Positions 38,889-41,720 of a stretch of 41,720 nucleotides of DNA are shown one piece after another; position 1 is the first letter of the stretch, and the number at the start of each line of letters is the position of its first letter. Position numbers and translations under genes: made by a program. This DNA comes from Acidimicrobiia bacterium (lineage in GTDB: Bacteria; Actinomycetota; Acidimicrobiia; Spongiisociales; ZC4RG35), in NCBI GenBank assembly GCA_028284765.1, contig JANQRA010000001.1, positions 1-41,720 of the forward strand, read 5' to 3'. The notes under the pieces are model-generated. The model was not told the origin of the DNA. It did not search any database and worked only from the letters and a program-made list of their open reading frames with translations.

Positions 38889-40261
38889 CCGACAGATCAC
38901 TACCCAAGGGAATGCCGACCAGCGCAGAGTTGGCTGACAAGCTGGCCGATGCGTTACCGGCCGACGGCTCCCAAGTCGAACTGACCGCCGTGTGGCAGCA
39001 ACTCGACCTCACCAGATTCTCCGGAGGCCGGATCAACCAGAACGTGGGCGACTCCGCCTTCAAGGTCTGGGCTCGCACCTGGACCACCGGCGGGCCCGGC
39101 TTTGCCATCGGCTCTTCGGTCGATCCGTCAGATCTGGCCCAACTCGTCGCCGAGGCCACAGCCAACGCCAACCATGTCGACGGATCGAAGATCTACTTGC
39201 CGTCAAGCACCACTCTCGTCAACGACCCCTACTTCCAGTCGACGGCCGACCTCGACGCCGAGGCACGAGCAAAGCTCGCCGAGACGATCATCGCCGGCGG
39301 TGACGGGAAGGCGGTGGCCCACGGGAACATCCGTGTCGCTCTCCAGTCATTCGGGCTTGCGAATACCTCCGGGCTCCGCACCGGGTACGAGGCGACCTAC
39401 GCCGCCATGAACATGGTCTCCCAAGCCAGAGGCAGAGCCACCGGCTACGCCGGCGCCATCGGCAGAGACGCCTCCCAGCTCGACTTCGTCGGAGCGGCCA
39501 AGCACTCCGCCGAGATGGCGATTCAGGGCGAAGACCCGGTTGTCGTCGAACCGGGCGACTACGAGATACTCCTCGACCCGCCCGCAATGTCGATGCTGCT
39601 CGTCAGCCTCGGGTACGTCGGCCTCAACTTGTTCGGCGCCACCGCGGCGCGCCAGCCGAGTGCTTGGCATCATCTGGGAAGGAAGACCGCTTCGCCCAAC
39701 TTCAGCCTGTTCGACGACCCACTCAACGAGAAGGCCCTCTTCTCGCCCATCGATGCTGAAGGAACACCCCGAAGCGCGATCACGCTCATCGATGAAGGCA
39801 AGGCCGAAGGTGTGGCGCACGACATCGCATCGGCGGCAGCTGACGGAACCGTCTCGACGGGCCACGCGATGCCTCCGGGCGACAAGGGCCCAGCTCCTCA
39901 TTCACTGAGCATCCCCGCCGGTGAGACCAGCCGGGCGGACATCATCGCCGGCATGAAGCGAGGCCTCGTCGTCAATAGGATCCATCCTTTCATCTCGCTG
40001 CGAGGCGGGCCAGAGGGCGACCTGAGCGGGACAACCCGCGACGGCGCGTTCCTCGTCGAGAACGGCGAAGTGGTGGCACCGGTGGCCAACGTCCGCTGGT
40101 CGAACTCGACAACAGACTTGTTCGGCAACGTGGAAGCCGTCTCCGTCGAGAGAAGCGTCGAGTTCATGGATCTTCCCGAGTTCTCCCCGCACACTGCACA
40201 TCTCCCGAGCGTGTACTCGACCCGCTTCACTGTGCAGAGTTCACAACCGAGGGAGCGTTGA
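38885..40261 (+). CDS. tldE: TldE (PmbA) subunit of the TldD/E protease
   Basis: The 458-residue protein from ATG 38885 matches TldE/PmbA: LTAVWQQLDLTRFSGGRINQ, KVWARTWTTGGPGFAIGSSV, YLPSSTTLVNDPYFQSTADL, YEATYAAMNMVSQARGRATG, FSPIDAEGTPRSAITLIDEG and GLVVNRIHPFISLRGGPEGD. As expected for this subunit, no HExxxH motif is present; it completes the active complex with TldD. It overlaps tldD by 4 nt and the next gene by 1 nt (TGATG), so all three are translated together. Confidence 0.93.
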   Translation: MTDRSLPKGMPTSAELADKLADALPADGSQVELTAVWQQLDLTRFSGGRINQNVGDSAFKVWARTWTTGGPGFAIGSSVDPSDLAQLVAEATANANHVDGSKIYLPSSTTLVNDPYFQSTADLDAEARAKLAETIIAGGDGKAVAHGNIRVALQSFGLANTSGLRTGYEATYAAMNMVSQARGRATGYAGAIGRDASQLDFVGAAKHSAEMAIQGEDPVVVEPGDYEILLDPPAMSMLLVSLGYVGLNLFGATAARQPSAWHHLGRKTASPNFSLFDDPLNEKALFSPIDAEGTPRSAITLIDEGKAEGVAHDIASAAADGTVSTGHAMPPGDKGPAPHSLSIPAGETSRADIIAGMKRGLVVNRIHPFISLRGGPEGDLSGTTRDGAFLVENGEVVAPVANVRWSNSTTDLFGNVEAVSVERSVEFMDLPEFSPHTAHLPSVYSTRFTVQSSQPRER

Positions 40262-41720
40262 TGGCTGGATTCGAAGTAACGTTGGGTGGCGGTGGCCCGG
40301 TCACGGGCCGCGTGTTCATCCTGATGAACTCAGCCGATGTCGACGAGCCGCGTCTGGAACGTGTCGGGTGGGGTTCCATGCACCCGTTCTTCGGCATCGA
40401 CGTCGACGACATGTCAGATGGCGACTCCGTTGTGTTCGACGAGGAGACTCTCGGATTCCCGGTCAACGACCTCTCCGAAGTGCCGGCCGGCACCTATCGA
40501 GTCCAGGCCCTTTGCGACGTCTACACCTGGTACGAGCGTGGCGACGGACACTCCCTGTGGGCGCCCGGCGTCGGCTGGGAAGGGCGGGTCTTCACCAAGG
40601 CGCCAGGAAACATGTACTCCAGCCCGCAGACGATCGAGTGGGACCCGGATTCGGATGAGCCGATCCGACTGCTATTGGATCAGACCGTCCCGCCGATCGA
40701 GTTTCCCGAGGACACAGACTGGGTGAAACGATTCCAGATCGTCTCCGAGCCACTGTCGGAGTTCTGGGGCCAAGAGATGAAAGTCGGAGCGACCGTCCTG
40801 CTCCCACCCGGCTATCACGACAACCCCGACAAGCGGTATCCAGTCGTCTACGTCCAGAACCACTTCTCCTTCGAACCACCTTTCTCGTTCCCCGATCTCG
40901 ACGACTCCGACTCGCAGACCGACCGCGACGAGTCATCCAATGAGATCCAGATCGAAGCCCAGAACTATCACGAGGCTCTGGGCTTCACCGAGACACCTGA
41001 GGAGTTTCATCGACTCTGGACCCGAGGAGAGCTGCCGGAATTCCTGGCGGTGACCTTCCAACATCCCAACCCGTGGTTCGACTCCTCCCACGCAGTCAAC
41101 TCCGAGAACGCCGGCCCCTTCGAAGACGCCCTGATCAAAGAGCTTCTCCCCGAAGTCCAACGAAGGTTCCGAACCATCGAAGAGCCTTGGGCCAGGCTGC
41201 TGACCGGAGGCTCGACCGGCGGATGGACCGCCCTCAACCTCCAGGTCAAGCACCCCACCCTCTTCGGTGGATGCTGGTGCTTGTTCCCGGACCCCATCGA
41301 TCTCCGTCGCTGGGTGCTAAGCAATGTGTACGAAGACGAGAACATGTTCGTGGTCCAAGACCACGAGGAGCGGGACCGCGACCAACGCTTCCCCTCCCAA
41401 GAATGGGGCCCAGCAGAACGACCCTTCCGACGCACCATCGAAGGCCAAGTCCATGTCACCATGCGAGAAATGGACCGCCTCGAGCGCACCGTTGCCAGCA
41501 ACGCCCGCTCGGGTCTACAGCTCCACCCGTGGCACGCCATCCTCGGCCCCGTCGGCGAGAACGGCTACCCGGTCGAGGCCTGGGCTGAAGATGGGACCAT
41601 CAACCGGGATGTCGCCCACTACATGCGTGACCAGGGGTTCGACCTGTCCCACTACATCAGAACCAACTGGGAACAACTCGCACCCAACCTCACCAACAAA
41701 CTCTTCTTCTACTGCGGAGA
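40261..41720 (+). CDS. Putative esterase (alpha/beta-hydrolase, 3' end outside window)
   Basis: The open frame runs from ATG 40261 to the window edge (486 codons, no stop). It starts MAGFEVTLGGGGPVTGRVFI, a beta-sandwich-like N-terminal domain. KVGATVLLPPGYHDNPDKRY, PVVYVQNHFS then begins the esterase D-type hydrolase domain. LLTGGSTGGWTALNL contains the nucleophile elbow with Ser318, and NVYEDENMFVVQDHEERDRD follows. Acid and His of the triad lie further on (a His is in YLHPWHAILG-like context near 41530). Coupled to tldE by TGATG. It may deacylate or de-esterify the peptide substrate handled by TldD/E; this is inference. Confidence 0.85.
   Translation, partial: MAGFEVTLGGGGPVTGRVFILMNSADVDEPRLERVGWGSMHPFFGIDVDDMSDGDSVVFDEETLGFPVNDLSEVPAGTYRVQALCDVYTWYERGDGHSLWAPGVGWEGRVFTKAPGNMYSSPQTIEWDPDSDEPIRLLLDQTVPPIEFPEDTDWVKRFQIVSEPLSEFWGQEMKVGATVLLPPGYHDNPDKRYPVVYVQNHFSFEPPFSFPDLDDSDSQTDRDESSNEIQIEAQNYHEALGFTETPEEFHRLWTRGELPEFLAVTFQHPNPWFDSSHAVNSENAGPFEDALIKELLPEVQRRFRTIEEPWARLLTGGSTGGWTALNLQVKHPTLFGGCWCLFPDPIDLRRWVLSNVYEDENMFVVQDHEERDRDQRFPSQEWGPAERPFRRTIEGQVHVTMREMDRLERTVASNARSGLQLHPWHAILGPVGENGYPVEAWAEDGTINRDVAHYMRDQGFDLSHYIRTNWEQLAPNLTNKLFFYCG

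Overview
The window looks like an accessory region of a high-GC actinobacterial chromosome, most plausibly from the Acidimicrobiia or a relative. The signs are Thr-rich linkers behind lipoprotein signal peptides, many GTG/TTG starts, a SARP-type regulator, RES/Xre and MNT/HEPN modules, and several operons whose -10 box sits only 6-8 nt before the start codon (leaderless mRNA). This taxonomic guess rests on composition and gene content only. No rRNA, tRNA, transposase, CRISPR array or replication origin was recognised.

Layout. 1-1.2 kb: the 3'-truncated gene of a Tat-exported flavin amine oxidase (minus strand). 1.2-4.3 kb: four back-to-back toxin-antitoxin (TA) modules: a PIN/RHH pair, a winged-helix-MNT/HEPN pair and two MazF-type pairs. 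4.3-10.4 kb: single genes or pairs (Fic, a membrane protein, a GNAT acetyltransferase, and a two-gene unit with an RX4H HEPN protein), separated by copies of a roughly 95-bp dispersed repeat that I call R1. 10.4-12.6 kb: a type II restriction-modification-like set. 12.7-15.4 kb: a frameshifted SecB-like chaperone gene, a helicase truncated just after Walker A, and a Shedu-type defence nuclease. 15.5-19.4 kb: a tyrosine recombinase with a coupled leader ORF, then an 847-residue Ser/Thr kinase-HD phosphohydrolase fusion, followed by a reverse copy of R1. 19.5-22.4 kb: a decaying TA cluster (HigBA-like, broken VapC, orphan antitoxins, a Phd fragment, Doc) punctuated by three copies of a second repeat, R2. 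22.5-30 kb: a secreted calcium-binding/RTX protein, a lipoprotein, an MFS/GPH transporter and a SARP-type regulator. 30.3-34.5 kb: a RES/Xre TA pair, a secreted GH5-like hydrolase and a frameshifted HEPN-like gene. 34.6 kb to the end: a LysR regulator diverging from a tight operon of an ABC peptide-binding lipoprotein, TldD, TldE and an esterase running off the window.

Together, 1.2-22.4 kb reads as a defence/TA island assembled from small cassettes. R1 and R2 lie at cassette boundaries, often within a few bases of a stop codon, which suggests recombination-mediated accumulation. Several toxin genes are disrupted while their antitoxins remain intact, as expected when modules decay after capture. 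The best candidates for undescribed biology are the repeat-bounded cassette array itself, the kinase-HD fusion beside the integrase, and the uncharacterised two-gene HEPN unit at 8.3-10.2 kb.
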